Source: DATEZO01 sp035255485 (GTDB lineage: Bacteria > Pseudomonadota > Gammaproteobacteria > Burkholderiales > Burkholderiaceae_D). From it: a stretch of 47,072 bases of DNA. The notes beneath the pieces were generated by a model. It saw nothing but the letters and a program-made list of their open reading frames with translations, was not told the DNA's origin and made no database searches. The stretch is taken from NCBI GenBank assembly GCA_035255485.1, contig DATEZO010000021.1, positions 1-47,072 of the forward strand, written 5' to 3'. The position numbers were made by a program, and so were the translations under genes. Below are positions 1 to 8,939 of the stretch, piece by piece; the first letter of the stretch is position 1, and each line of letters starts with the position of its first letter.

Positions 1-2973
1 GATGCCAGTCATCGCTGCGCGGGTGGCGTTAATAGTCGCCGGGTCCGTCGCGTTCAGGAAGAACATGGCAGCAGCCGTGCCGGGCTTGAACGATTTCTTG
101 TCCATCTTGCGCAGCAGGTTGCGCATGTTCATCGACACATCGCCGAAATCGATATCGACCGGGCAGGGATTAACGCATTTGTGGCAGAGCGTGCAGTGAT
201 CGGCCACGTCCTCGAATTCTTCCCAGTGCTTGATCGACACCCCGCGGCGGGTCTGCTCTTCATACAGGAAGGCCTCGACCAGCAGCGACGTCGCGAGGAT
301 CTTGTTGCGCGGCGAGTACAGCAGATTGGCGCGCGGCACGTGGGTGGCGCACACCGGTTTGCATTTACCGCAACGCAGACAGTCCTTCACGCTGTTGGCA
401 ATCGCGCCGATATCGCTTTGTTGCATGATCAACGATTCATGTCCCATCAGGCCGAACGACGGCGTGTATGCGTTGCGCAAATCGGCCGGCATGTCGGGAT
501 CGTTGAGCAGCTTGCCCTTGTTGAAGCGACCTTCGGGATCGACCCGCTTCTTGTAATTGCGGAATTCGCCGATCTCTTCTTCGGTCAGGAATTCCAGCTT
601 GGTGATGCCGATGCCGTGCTCGCCGGAGATCACGCCATCCAGCGAACGCGCCAGCACCATGATGCGCGCCACTGCCGCATGCGCATCCTGCAGCATTTCA
701 TAGTCGTCGGAATTGACCGGAATATTGGTGTGCACATTGCCGTCGCCGGCGTGCATGTGCAAGGCAACGAACACGCGGCCGCGCAGCACGCGCTTCTGGA
801 TCGCGGCGCATTCATCGAGAATCGGCTTGAATGCCGCACCGTTGAAAATCTGGCGCAGCGGCGCGCGCAACTCGCGTTTCCACGACAGGCGGATGGTGCG
901 GTCCTGCACCACGTGAAATACGGTCGCGTCCGGCTGCTGCTGCAGGCGCGCGTCGATCCACGCAGCGTCCGCTTCAAGGAAAGCGTCATTCAGCAGCGCC
1001 ACCAGTTCCGCCTTCGCTTCGCGCAGCGGCTGGTCGAGCCGGGCCAGCAAGTACGACCAGCGCGCCTGCACCCGCCCGATCAGTTGTTCGGCCTGCTTCA
1101 CGCGGTCCTGCAGCAGTTCGGCGGGCGGAATGCCTTCGCCATCGTCGCTCTTGCCGAGCGGCAGATTGCCTTTCGCGAAAAAGGTGCGCAACTCCACCAG
1201 CAGTTGCAGCTTGTTCCTGGCTGACAGTTCGATATTGATGCGCTCGATGCCGTCGGTGTATTCGCCCATGCGGTCAAGCGGAATCACCACGTCCTCGTTG
1301 ATCTTGAAGGCGTTGGTGTGCTTCGCGATCGCGGCGGTGCGTGCGCGGTCCAGCCAGAAACGCTTGCGCGCTTCCGGACTGATGGCGACAAAACCTTCGC
1401 CGACGCGCAGATTGGCAATCCGGACCACTTCGGAGGCGGCGCGCGCCACGGCCTCGTCATCGTCGCCGACGATGTCGCCGAACAGCGCCATTTTCGGCAG
1501 GACTCCACGCTTGGATTTGGTGGCGTAGCCGACCGCGCGCAGATAGCGCTCATCCATGTGTTCCAGGCCGGCCAGGATCGCGCCGCCCCGCCTGGTCTCG
1601 GCGTCGAGATAATCCTTGATTTCAACGATCGACGGAATCGCTTCGCTCGCCTGGCCAAAAAACTCAAGGCAGACGGTGCGCGTGTATTTCGGCATCCGGT
1701 GCAAAATCCAGCGCGCCGACGTGATCAGGCCGTCGCAGCCTTCCTTTTGCACGCCAGGCAAGCCGGCCAGGAATTTGTCGGTGACGTCCTTGCCCAGGCC
1801 TTCCTTGCGGAACACGCGGCCCGGGATTTCCAGTATCTCGGTCCGGAACGGTGCATTGCTCCGGCCCTTGTCGGCCGGGTGCGTCCATTCCAGCCTGAAG
1901 CGCGTGACGGGCGCATCGTGGATCTTGCCGAGGTTGTGATCCAGCCGCGTGACATCGAGCCAGTCGCCGTCCGGATCGACCATGCGCCAGCTGGCCAGAT
2001 TGTCGAGCGCGGTGCCCCACAGCACGGCTTTCTTGCCGCCGGCGTTCATCGCGATATTGCCGCCGATGCAGGATGCTTCGGCCGAGGTCGGATCGACCGC
2101 GAACACGAATCCGGCCCGTTCCGCCGCATCGGACACGCGCTTGGTGACCACGCCGGCGCCGGAATAAATCGTCGCGTATTCGCGATCGACGCCGGGCAGC
2201 GTCATCATCTCGACTGGCCCGAGCTGTTCCAGCTTTTCGGTATTGATGACGGCCGATAGCGGCGTCAGCGGAATCGCGCCGCCGGTGTAGCCGGTGCCGC
2301 CGCCACGCGGGATGATGGTCAGGCCGAGGTCGATGCAGGCCTTGACCAGCCCGGCCATCTCGTCTTCGGTATCGGGCGTCAGCACCACAAACGGATATTC
2401 AACGCGCCAGTCGGTCGCATCGGTCACATGCGACACGCGCGACAGGCCGTCGAACTTGATATTGTCCTTGGCGGTATAGCGGCCCAGCACCTTGCTGGCG
2501 CGCTTGCGCAAATCGTGCATCCGGCGGAATTCATCGTCGAAATCGGCCACGGCTTTTTTTGCCGCCTGCAGCAGCGCGGCGACACTGGCGCTGCGGCGCT
2601 GCGCCAGCGCATCGGCGATTCCTGCACTATCCGGCGCATCGCGGCGCTTGTCGACTTCGCCCAGCCGATGATTCAATGCAACGATCAGGGACTGGCGCCG
2701 CTTCGGATTGTCCAGCATGTCATCCTGCAGATAGGGATTGCGCCGCACGACCCAGATATCGCCCAGCACCTCATACAGCATGCGCGCGGAACGGCCGGTC
2801 TGGCGCACCCCGCGCAACTCGTCCAGCAGGCGCCATGCCTCCTCGCCCAGCAGGCGGATCACGATTTCGCGATCGGAAAACGATGTGTAGTTGTAGGGAA
2901 TCTCGCGCAGGCGCGCGGGTGCGCCGCCGGGGGCGTCGGTCAGAAGGGCATGGATGTGTGCGGGGGCGTTCAT
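1..2973 (-). CDS. Giant FAD-linked oxidase with C-terminal Fe-S domain (DUF3683 type), 3' end beyond window
   Basis: The minus strand is open from the ATG at 2973 to the window edge (991 codons, no stop), so the C-terminus is missing. In order I see an N-terminal region starting MNAPAHIHALLTDAP (DUF3683-like in this family), an FAD-binding PCMH domain with the glycine-rich GGGTGYTGG stretch around residue 235, a GlcD-like FAD-oxidase C-terminal domain ending in GEHGIGITKLEF near residue 780, then two cysteine motifs, CLRCGKCKPVC (about 862) and CTLCHKCVNPCP (about 927), typical of two [4Fe-4S] clusters. This is the architecture of glycolate oxidase/D-lactate or D-2-hydroxyacid dehydrogenases with the GlcD and GlcF parts fused. 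The substrate cannot be told from sequence; a 2-hydroxyacid passing electrons to the quinone pool is the family expectation. Confidence 0.88.
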   Translation of the reverse strand, partial: MNAPAHIHALLTDAPGGAPARLREIPYNYTSFSDREIVIRLLGEEAWRLLDELRGVRQTGRSARMLYEVLGDIWVVRRNPYLQDDMLDNPKRRQSLIVALNHRLGEVDKRRDAPDSAGIADALAQRRSASVAALLQAAKKAVADFDDEFRRMHDLRKRASKVLGRYTAKDNIKFDGLSRVSHVTDATDWRVEYPFVVLTPDTEDEMAGLVKACIDLGLTIIPRGGGTGYTGGAIPLTPLSAVINTEKLEQLGPVEMMTLPGVDREYATIYSGAGVVTKRVSDAAERAGFVFAVDPTSAEASCIGGNIAMNAGGKKAVLWGTALDNLASWRMVDPDGDWLDVTRLDHNLGKIHDAPVTRFRLEWTHPADKGRSNAPFRTEILEIPGRVFRKEGLGKDVTDKFLAGLPGVQKEGCDGLITSARWILHRMPKYTRTVCLEFFGQASEAIPSIVEIKDYLDAETRRGGAILAGLEHMDERYLRAVGYATKSKRGVLPKMALFGDIVGDDDEAVARAASEVVRIANLRVGEGFVAISPEARKRFWLDRARTAAIAKHTNAFKINEDVVIPLDRMGEYTDGIERINIELSARNKLQLLVELRTFFAKGNLPLGKSDDGEGIPPAELLQDRVKQAEQLIGRVQARWSYLLARLDQPLREAKAELVALLNDAFLEADAAWIDARLQQQPDATVFHVVQDRTIRLSWKRELRAPLRQIFNGAAFKPILDECAAIQKRVLRGRVFVALHMHAGDGNVHTNIPVNSDDYEMLQDAHAAVARIMVLARSLDGVISGEHGIGITKLEFLTEEEIGEFRNYKKRVDPEGRFNKGKLLNDPDMPADLRNAYTPSFGLMGHESLIMQQSDIGAIANSVKDCLRCGKCKPVCATHVPRANLLYSPRNKILATSLLVEAFLYEEQTRRGVSIKHWEEFEDVADHCTLCHKCVNPCPVDIDFGDVSMNMRNLLRKMDKKSFKPGTAAAMFFLNATDPATINATRAAMTGI

Positions 2974-3164
2974 GTCATTGGTCGGGAGCCGAGAATCGTT
3001 GCGCCGAACTCCATCTCGCAAAATGTAAATAGCCATTCTAGCGTATTGCAATGCACCATGCGGCAACATCCTTACAGCGCATACGGCTTCATTGCAGCGT
3101 CAAAAACCTGTCTTTGCGCCTCTCCGCTGCGGCGCTATGGCGTTTCAATCGGGGAAAAACGCAT

Positions 3165-3235
3165 GGAGTATATTAAAAAACAATGCATTATTCGCAAATA
3201 AATCGCGGCAGTTCACAAATACAGACGGGTGTATT
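3165..3235 (+). repeat. Dispersed ~70-bp intergenic element, copy A
   Basis: Begins GGAGTATATT, has the central block ATTCGCAAATAAATCGCGGCA and ends AATACAGACGGGTGTATT. It aligns end to end with copy C (24031-24104) and, in reverse orientation, with copies B, D and E. It lies between the start of the FAD oxidase gene and the end of the YqaA-like gene. See the finding on this family. Confidence 0.65.
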
Positions 3236-3244
3236 AAATACATC

Positions 3245-3736
3245 CTAGCCCAGCAAATAGGCGATCCGACGCCAGAATCCATCCGGGACATGCAACAACA
3301 AGTAAGTGACCGTCAGATACCGCAAGAATTTTCCAAGCCCCATATACAACATGCTGGGCCAGAACGGCAATCGCAGCCATCCCGCCAGCGTGCAGATCGG
3401 ATCGCCAATGACCGGCAGCCACGCCAGCAGCATCGTCTTTGCGCCGAAGCGCTGCAGCCAGCCGAACCAGCGTGCCTGGCGTTCCGCAGCCCACGCTTTT
3501 TTCGCACCGTACCCGATCCAGTAATCGACCATGCCGCCCAGGGTATTGCCGGCCGTGGCGACCAGCATCGCTGGCCAGAACAATGCCGGGTTCGCTTTCA
3601 CGATCGCAAAAACGGCCGGCTCCGATCCCATCGGCAGCCAGGTCGCCGCAACGAAGCCGATGATGAAGGCCGAGGTCAATCCGATATCGGGTACAGCCAG
3701 CGTGGTCAACAGCCAATGGATTGCGGAGTCGAACAT
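3245..3736 (-). CDS. YqaA/DedA-type (SNARE-associated) membrane protein
   Basis: Small polytopic inner-membrane protein. From MFDSAIHWLL the sequence shows hydrophobic helices around AFIIGFVAATWLP, FWPAMLVATAGNTLGG, MLLAWLPVIGDPICTLAGW and FLRYLTVTYLLL. The pattern A-T-[WL]-L-P-x-G-S-E-P, then G-N-T-x-G-G, then P-x-x-G-D-P is that of the YqaA branch of the DedA superfamily, linked in related proteins to lipid flipping and membrane homeostasis. The frame extends upstream to an ATG at 3826 with a GGAG about 9 nt before it, giving 193 aa, but the extra 30 residues are arginine/serine-rich and do not fit the family, so I prefer 3736 (163 aa). The specific substrate is unknown. Confidence 0.72.
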   Translation of the reverse strand: MFDSAIHWLLTTLAVPDIGLTSAFIIGFVAATWLPMGSEPAVFAIVKANPALFWPAMLVATAGNTLGGMVDYWIGYGAKKAWAAERQARWFGWLQRFGAKTMLLAWLPVIGDPICTLAGWLRLPFWPSMLYMGLGKFLRYLTVTYLLLHVPDGFWRRIAYLLG

Positions 3737-3826
3737 GAATGAAAAACAGCGGCAGCGCCGGGTTGAAAGGTTGGGGATGCGGAAGCGGGAAATCGTCTTT
3801 TCCGCAAAGCGCCTTATCCGGTCCAT

Positions 3827-3832
3827 TATAAT
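3827..3832 (+). promoter_or_regulatory. Candidate -10 box of ilvA
   Basis: A perfect TATAAT lies 56 bp before the ilvA start. No good -35 hexamer sits 16-18 bp upstream, so this is only a candidate sigma-70 promoter. Confidence 0.35.
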
Positions 3833-3887
3833 GAGCTCCGGCCCGCATGCCCCCTTTCCGTTATCGCACGGGTCCGATCTGAAGCCT

Positions 3888-5411
3888 ATGACTACCGACT
3901 ACTTGCAGAAAATCCTGACGGCGCGCGTCTATGACGTGGCGACCGAATCCCCGCTGGACCTGGCGCCGACGCTATCGCAGCGTCTCGACAATCGCATCTA
4001 CTTCAAGCGTGAAGACATGCAAAGCGTGTTCAGCTTCAAGCTGCGCGGCGCGTACAACAAGATGGCGCGCCTGACGCCGGCGCAATTGAAGCGCGGCGTG
4101 ATTTGCGCCTCTGCCGGCAATCATGCGCAAGGCGTCGCGCTATCCGCGGTCAGGCTCGGCTGCCGCGCCATGATCGTGATGCCGACCACCACGCCGCCGG
4201 TCAAGATCGATGCGGTCAAGGCGCGCGGCGGCGAAGTGGTGCTGCACGGCGATTCGTATTCCGACGCGTACCAGCATGCCCTGATGCTTGAAAAGAAGCT
4301 CAAGCTAACGTTCGTGCATCCGTTCGACGATCCCGATGTCATCGCCGGGCAAGGCACGATCGGCATGGAAATCCTGCGCCAGCATCCGGACCCGATCCAC
4401 GCGATTTTCGTGCCGATCGGCGGCGGCGGCCTGATCGCCGGCGTGGCCGCCTATGTGAAAGCAGTGCGCCCCGAGATCCGGATCATCGGCGTGCAAACCA
4501 CCGACTCTGACGCGATGGCGCGCAGCCTGAAAGCGGGCCGCCGCGTCACCCTGCCCGATGTCGGCCTGTTTTCCGACGGCACCGCGGTCAAGCTGGCCGG
4601 AGAGGAAACCTTCCGCCTGGCGCATCGATACGTCGACGAAGTCATTCTGGTCGATACCGACCAGGTCTGCACCGCGATCAAGGATGTATTCCAGGACACG
4701 CGCAGCATTCTGGAGCCGGCTGGCGCATTGGCGATCGCCGGCGCGAAAGCCTATGTCGAACGCGCCCGGCTTGCCAGGAAACCGCTCCGGAACGAGACGC
4801 TGGTGACCATCGCCAGCGGTGCAAACATGAATTTCGATCGCTTGCGCTTCGTCGCCGAAATGGCCGACGTCGGCGCTGCGCGCGAAGCGGTATTCGCGGT
4901 GACGATTCCGGAGGAGCGCGGCAGTTTCAAGCGCTTCTGCGAATCGATCGGCCCGCGCAATGTGACCGAATTCAATTACCGCATCAGCGATGAACGGGAA
5001 GCGCATGTCTTCGTCGGCCTGCAGACGGGGAGCCCGGACGAATCCGGCAAGATCGCGAAGAATTTCGAAAAGCACGGCTTCCGGGCGCTCGACCTGACGC
5101 ACGATGAACTGGCCAAGGTGCATATCCGTCACCTGGTCGGCGGCAAAAGCGCACTGACCAAAAATGAGTTGCTGTACCGGTTTGAATTTCCGGAGCGTCC
5201 CGGCGCATTGATGCGCTTCCTGGATAGCATGGCTCCCAACTGGAACATCAGCCTGTTCCATTATCGCAGCCAGGGCGGCGACGTCGGCCGCATCCTGGTC
5301 GGCCTGCAAGTCCCCAAAAAGGAAATGAAGGCATTCCGCGAATTCCTGTCCACGCTGGGATATCGCCATTGGGACGAGAGCGAAAACCCGGCTTACAAGC
5401 TATTCCTGTGA
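3888..5411 (+). CDS. ilvA: Threonine ammonia-lyase, biosynthetic (threonine deaminase)
   Basis: Converts L-threonine to 2-oxobutanoate and ammonia, the first committed step of isoleucine synthesis. The 507-aa product starting MTTDYLQKIL matches the usual length (about 510). The PLP lysine is in SFKLRGAYNK (K51), the phosphate-binding loop is the GGGGL region near residue 180, and about 175 residues at the C-terminus form two ACT-like regulatory domains (FAVTIPEERGSFKRFCE and YRFEFPERPGALMRFLD), the arrangement of the isoleucine-inhibited biosynthetic enzyme rather than the short catabolic TdcB. The frame is open further upstream to 3531, but that part overlaps the YqaA-like gene on the other strand and is not family-like. 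A TATAAT precedes it and a hairpin follows it. Confidence 0.95.
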   Translation: MTTDYLQKILTARVYDVATESPLDLAPTLSQRLDNRIYFKREDMQSVFSFKLRGAYNKMARLTPAQLKRGVICASAGNHAQGVALSAVRLGCRAMIVMPTTTPPVKIDAVKARGGEVVLHGDSYSDAYQHALMLEKKLKLTFVHPFDDPDVIAGQGTIGMEILRQHPDPIHAIFVPIGGGGLIAGVAAYVKAVRPEIRIIGVQTTDSDAMARSLKAGRRVTLPDVGLFSDGTAVKLAGEETFRLAHRYVDEVILVDTDQVCTAIKDVFQDTRSILEPAGALAIAGAKAYVERARLARKPLRNETLVTIASGANMNFDRLRFVAEMADVGAAREAVFAVTIPEERGSFKRFCESIGPRNVTEFNYRISDEREAHVFVGLQTGSPDESGKIAKNFEKHGFRALDLTHDELAKVHIRHLVGGKSALTKNELLYRFEFPERPGALMRFLDSMAPNWNISLFHYRSQGGDVGRILVGLQVPKKEMKAFREFLSTLGYRHWDESENPAYKLFL

Positions 5412-5424
5412 AGCGGGCATGGCA

Positions 5425-5457
5425 CAACACCTTTCGGCTCCGGGTCGAAAGGTGTTG
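5425..5457 (+). terminator. Hairpin after ilvA
   Basis: Perfect 12-bp arms (CAACACCTTTCG at 5425-5436, CGAAAGGTGTTG at 5446-5457) around a 9-nt loop, 13 bp after the ilvA stop. No T-tract follows, so it may be a weak or factor-assisted terminator or an mRNA 3' end stabiliser. Confidence 0.55.
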
Positions 5458-5525
5458 ACCGGCGCAGCAACCATCGCTCTCCGCCAAATCTGGCAAAATA
5501 TTCATTTAGAGATTGCTGCAGCATC

Positions 5526-6365
5526 ATGACCACTCCCAACATGCCGCAAGAGTCCCCTTTAGGCAAGCCCGTCGGCTACAAGGCGGAATACGATTCCGCG
5601 CTGCTGTTTCCGATTGCGCGCCAAGGCAAACGCGACGAACTGGGCATTACCGGCACGCTGCCGTTTTTCGGGGTTGATTTCTGGAATGCCTATGAGTTGT
5701 CCTGGCTCAATCTGCGCGGCAAGCCGCAGGTAGCAATTGCCGCCATCACGGTGCCGGCAGATTCGCCCAATATCATCGAATCGAAATCGCTCAAACTGTA
5801 TCTGAATTCATTCAACCAGACCCGGCTTGCCGGTCCGGAAGCGGTGCTGGAATTGCTGCGCGCCGACCTGTCGGCCGGCTTTGGCGCACCGGTGCAGATT
5901 GCGCTGACCCTGCCTGATGCCTTCACACACCAGAAAATTGGCGAATTGGAAGGCTTGCTGCTGGACCGGCTCGATATCGAAGTCGACGGCTACACGCCGG
6001 ACGCTTCGCTACTGAAAGCCAACCATGCGGAAGCAATGGTCGAAGAAACCTTCGTGTCGCATTTGCTGAAATCAAATTGCCTGGTGACCGGCCAACCCGA
6101 CTGGGGCAGCCTGCAAATCCGCTATGTTGGCGCCCCCATCGACCAGGAAGGCTTGCTGCGATATGTGATCGGCTATCGCGAACACGATGAATTCCACGAG
6201 CAGTGTGTAGAGCGCATTTTCATGGACATATTGCGTCAGTGCAAGCCGCAAAAACTGGCGGTGTATGCCCGTTACACGCGACGCGGCGGGATTGATATCA
6301 ATCCATGGCGCAGCAATTTCAGCACCGGCCAGCGACCGTCAATGCTGCGTAATGCGCGGCAATGA
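5526..6365 (+). CDS. queF: NADPH-dependent 7-cyano-7-deazaguanine (preQ0) reductase
   Basis: Reduces the nitrile of preQ0 to the amine preQ1 in queuosine tRNA modification. At 279 aa it is the long, two-domain (E. coli-type, about 282 aa) form. The QueF signature ESKSLKLYLNSF lies at residues 85-96, the nucleophilic cysteine is in LKSNCLVTGQPDWG (C185) and the acid/base aspartate is D192. The start codon ATG at 5526 follows the ilvA hairpin region by about 70 bp, with AT-rich sequence (AAAATATTCATT) that could hold a promoter. No preQ1 riboswitch-like leader is visible. Other queuosine genes are not in the window. Confidence 0.95.
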   Translation: MTTPNMPQESPLGKPVGYKAEYDSALLFPIARQGKRDELGITGTLPFFGVDFWNAYELSWLNLRGKPQVAIAAITVPADSPNIIESKSLKLYLNSFNQTRLAGPEAVLELLRADLSAGFGAPVQIALTLPDAFTHQKIGELEGLLLDRLDIEVDGYTPDASLLKANHAEAMVEETFVSHLLKSNCLVTGQPDWGSLQIRYVGAPIDQEGLLRYVIGYREHDEFHEQCVERIFMDILRQCKPQKLAVYARYTRRGGIDINPWRSNFSTGQRPSMLRNARQ

Positions 6366-6437
6366 TGCCGGCAACAAATGCGAACCGGAATACTGGGTCC
6401 ATGCTGATTTGGCACGACACTTGCATTACAAGGGTGT

Positions 6438-6449
6438 GACAATATTGTC
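6438..6449. promoter_or_regulatory. Perfect 12-bp palindrome upstream of ptsN
   Basis: GACAATATTGTC is a perfect palindrome about 43 bp upstream of the ptsN -10 box, a possible operator. No regulator is identified. Confidence 0.3.
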
Positions 6450-6491
6450 TATTCTTGCAATTAATCGGGTTCGATACGCCAGGAATGCGCC

Positions 6492-6497
6492 TATAAT
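6492..6497 (+). promoter_or_regulatory. Candidate -10 box of the ptsN operon
   Basis: TATAAT 32 bp before the ptsN ATG, with TTCGAT 16 bp upstream as a poor -35. This would start ptsN-hprK-rapZ transcription independently of queF. Confidence 0.4.
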
Positions 6498-6528
6498 TCG
6501 TTGCGATCTTCATTTTGTGCACCGCACC

Positions 6529-7008
6529 ATGAATCATTTCAAGCAAATCCTCCCCTCCGCGAACGTGGTGCTCGACCTGGATGTGTCGAGCAAAAAACGT
6601 GCTTTCGAGCAAGCGGGCCTGCTCTTTGAAAATAATTGCGGCATTGCGCGTTCCACCGTCTCCGATAACCTGTTTGCGCGCGAACGCATGGGTTCAACCG
6701 GCCTGGGCCATGGCGTCGCCGTGCCGCACGGCAGGATCAAGGGACTGAAAGCGCCGCTGGCAGCGTTTATCAGGCTGCGGGAGCCCATTCCATTCGAGTC
6801 ACCCGATGGACAGCCGGTAAGCCTGCTGATTTTCCTGTTGATGCCCGACCATGTGACGCAACAGCATCTTGAAATCCTGTCTGAAATCGCGGAAATGTTT
6901 TCCGATGAAGCATTCCGCCACATCCTAGCTACCGTAACGGACGCAGAGTCCATCTACGCGCGTCTGATTACATGGCAGCCAAGCGCCCACAATATTGCCT
7001 CATCCTGA
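6529..7008 (+). CDS. ptsN: PTS-Ntr EIIA component (EIIA-Ntr)
   Basis: Phosphoacceptor at the end of the PTS-Ntr phosphorelay (EI-Ntr, NPr/HPr, EIIA-Ntr), acting as a regulator rather than a sugar transporter. The 159-aa product starts MNHFKQILPS and carries the EIIA fructose/mannitol-type domain with the phosphorylated histidine in GHGVAVPHGRI (H67). The start at 6529 gives the normal family length; a frame-open extension to 6265 overlaps queF. It heads a same-strand cluster with hprK (35-bp gap) and rapZ. The usual upstream neighbours of this cluster in many proteobacteria, rpoN and hpf, are not here. Confidence 0.92.
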   Translation: MNHFKQILPSANVVLDLDVSSKKRAFEQAGLLFENNCGIARSTVSDNLFARERMGSTGLGHGVAVPHGRIKGLKAPLAAFIRLREPIPFESPDGQPVSLLIFLLMPDHVTQQHLEILSEIAEMFSDEAFRHILATVTDAESIYARLITWQPSAHNIASS

Positions 7009-7042
7009 CCCTGCCCATCATTGCACCGCCTGCGCATTCATC

Positions 7043-7981
7043 ATGCCACTATCGACACCACTCACAATCCAGCAGTTATATGAAGATAACCGCGAACCGC
7101 TGGAGCTGGGCTGGTTCGCCGGCTTTTCCGGCGACGAACGCCTGATTTCCGGCGATGCGATCTCGGCGGCCGATCAGGTCGGCCATCTGAACCTGATTCA
7201 TCCGGGTCGCATCCAGGTATTCGGCCATGAAGAACTCCAGTATTACAACCGGCTAGGGCCTGCGGCGCGCGCGCACCAGACGACGGAGCTGATGGAAGGC
7301 AAGCCGCCGGCGCTGATCATCGCGCAGGGCCTGGCAATGCCGGACAGCATCCTGGCGGTCTGCGAAGAAAAAAACATCCCGCTGTTTTCCACACCGTTGT
7401 CATCGGCACAGGTGATCGATTATCTGCGCGTGTATCTATCGAAAAAACTTGCGCAGCGCATCACCATGCACGGCGTGTTCATGGATGTACTCGGCGTCGG
7501 CGTGCTGATCACCGGCGAATCCGGCCTGGGCAAGAGCGAACTGGGGCTGGAGCTGATTTCGCGCGATCATGGCCTGGTGGCCGACGATGCGGTGGAATTC
7601 TCGCGGATTGCGCCCAACATGATTGAAGGCCGCTGCCCTCCCCTGCTGCAGAACCTGCTGGAAGTACGCGGGCTGGGCCTGCTGGACATCAGGACGATTT
7701 TTGGCGAAACCGCGGTGCGCCGCAAGATGCGCCTGAAGCTGATCGTGCATCTGATGCGTCGTAGCACGCTCGAAGAAAACTATGATCGCCTGCCGCTGCA
7801 TTCGCAGAGCGAAGAAGTGCTGGGACTGGCGATCCGCAAGGTCACCATTCCGGTCGATGCCGGCCGCAATCTTGCCGTCTTGCTGGAAGCGGCGGTGCGC
7901 AACACGATCCTGCAACTGCGCGGCATCGATACGCTCAAGGAATTCATGGAACGGCAGCAAAAGGCGATGGATAGCGAGTAA
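7043..7981 (+). CDS. hprK: HPr kinase/phosphorylase
   Basis: Bifunctional enzyme that phosphorylates and dephosphorylates the regulatory serine of HPr. The 312-aa product has an N-terminal MurF-like domain and a C-terminal P-loop kinase domain with Walker A GESGLGKS (158-165), the preceding catalytic-region histidine in TMHGVFMD (H143), the SRDHGLVADDAV stretch and the HprK signature LLEVRGLGLLDIRTIFG near 206-222. The start MPLSTPLTIQQLYEDN fits the family; an upstream in-frame extension to 6995 overlaps ptsN. Together with ptsN and rapZ it makes a nitrogen/carbon/cell-envelope signalling cluster, typical of betaproteobacteria. Confidence 0.95.
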   Translation: MPLSTPLTIQQLYEDNREPLELGWFAGFSGDERLISGDAISAADQVGHLNLIHPGRIQVFGHEELQYYNRLGPAARAHQTTELMEGKPPALIIAQGLAMPDSILAVCEEKNIPLFSTPLSSAQVIDYLRVYLSKKLAQRITMHGVFMDVLGVGVLITGESGLGKSELGLELISRDHGLVADDAVEFSRIAPNMIEGRCPPLLQNLLEVRGLGLLDIRTIFGETAVRRKMRLKLIVHLMRRSTLEENYDRLPLHSQSEEVLGLAIRKVTIPVDAGRNLAVLLEAAVRNTILQLRGIDTLKEFMERQQKAMDSE

Positions 7982-8061
7982 TTCCCGGACGCGGTAACTC
8001 TGGCGGATGCCGCCCGACATTCCCGGCCCAATCGCCATCGTCTGCGGTATCATCTGCCGTT

Positions 8062-8925
8062 ATGCGCATCGTCCTCATCACTGGCATCTCCGGCTCGGGA
8101 AAATCGGTCGGCTTGAATGCCCTCGAAGACGCAGGCTATTTCTGCGTCGACAACCTGCCTCCCGCCTTGCTGCGGGCACTGGTCGCCATCCGCGCGCACG
8201 AAAAAACCGAAACGCTGGCGATCGCGATGGATGCCCGCAGCGCGGATTCGCTGGCGGGCCTGCCGGCCGATATCCAGCGACTGAAGGAGGAAGGGCATGA
8301 TGTCAAGGTGCTGTTTCTGACCGCCAAGACCGATTCATTGATTGCGCGCTTTTCCGAAACGCGACGCAGCCATCCCTTGTCGCATCGCCTGCTCACCAAT
8401 CAGGACCCGGGCGATCGGCCGACGCTGGTCGAATGCATCAACAGGGAACGTGAAATGCTGGCGGCGATCGAAGGACTCGGCCATGTCATCGATACGTCGG
8501 GCCTGTCCGCGAACAAATTGCGCGCCTGGATCAAGGAACTGGTCGATACGCAGCCAACCCGCCTGACGCTGCTGTTCGAATCCTTTGCCTTCAAGTTCGG
8601 CGTGCCGCTGGATGCGGACCTGGTGTTCGATGTGCGGGTCTTGCCAAATCCGTATTACGACCTGGCCCTGCGGCCGCTGACCGGCAAGGACGCGCCAGTC
8701 GGCGCCTTCCTGGATGCACAGCCGCATGCGCTGGAATTGCTGGGCGATATTCGCGTTTTCGTGGAAAAGTGGCTGCCGTCCTTCAAGAACGATAATCGCA
8801 GCTATCTGACCGTGGCAATCGGCTGCACCGGCGGACAGCACCGCTCGGTCTATATCGCGGAGCGGCTGGCGCACTACTTTTCCGACACCGAACATGTCGT
8901 GCTGCGGCATCGGGAACTGGCCTGA
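8062..8925 (+). CDS. rapZ: RNase adapter protein / nucleotide-binding protein RapZ
   Basis: P-loop protein of the RapZ/YvcJ family; in E. coli it binds the small RNA GlmZ and presents it to RNase E, controlling glucosamine-6-phosphate synthase. The 287-aa product starts MRIVLITGISGSGKS with Walker A at 8-15, has the conserved CVDNLPPALL, TDSLIARFSETRRSHPL and FGVPLDADLVFDVR blocks, and the C-terminal RNA-binding region with GCTGGQHRSV. It lies 80 bp after hprK. Whether a GlmZ-like RNA exists in this organism cannot be seen; the 80-bp gap is not obviously an RNA gene. Confidence 0.94.
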   Translation: MRIVLITGISGSGKSVGLNALEDAGYFCVDNLPPALLRALVAIRAHEKTETLAIAMDARSADSLAGLPADIQRLKEEGHDVKVLFLTAKTDSLIARFSETRRSHPLSHRLLTNQDPGDRPTLVECINREREMLAAIEGLGHVIDTSGLSANKLRAWIKELVDTQPTRLTLLFESFAFKFGVPLDADLVFDVRVLPNPYYDLALRPLTGKDAPVGAFLDAQPHALELLGDIRVFVEKWLPSFKNDNRSYLTVAIGCTGGQHRSVYIAERLAHYFSDTEHVVLRHRELA

Positions 8926-8939
8926 CACCCACTCCGATC

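Noticed and set aside
181..1224. 347-aa plus-strand frame opposite the FAD oxidase gene
   Set aside because: Antisense shadow of a high-GC gene; no domain, and the minus-strand frame has clear FAD and Fe-S motifs.
4305..5369. 354-aa minus-strand frame inside ilvA
   Set aside because: Antisense shadow; ilvA on the plus strand is full length with its PLP and ACT signatures.
5412..5525. preQ1 riboswitch before queF
   Set aside because: The only strong structure is the simple ilvA 3' hairpin; no preQ1 aptamer-like pseudoknot pattern was seen.
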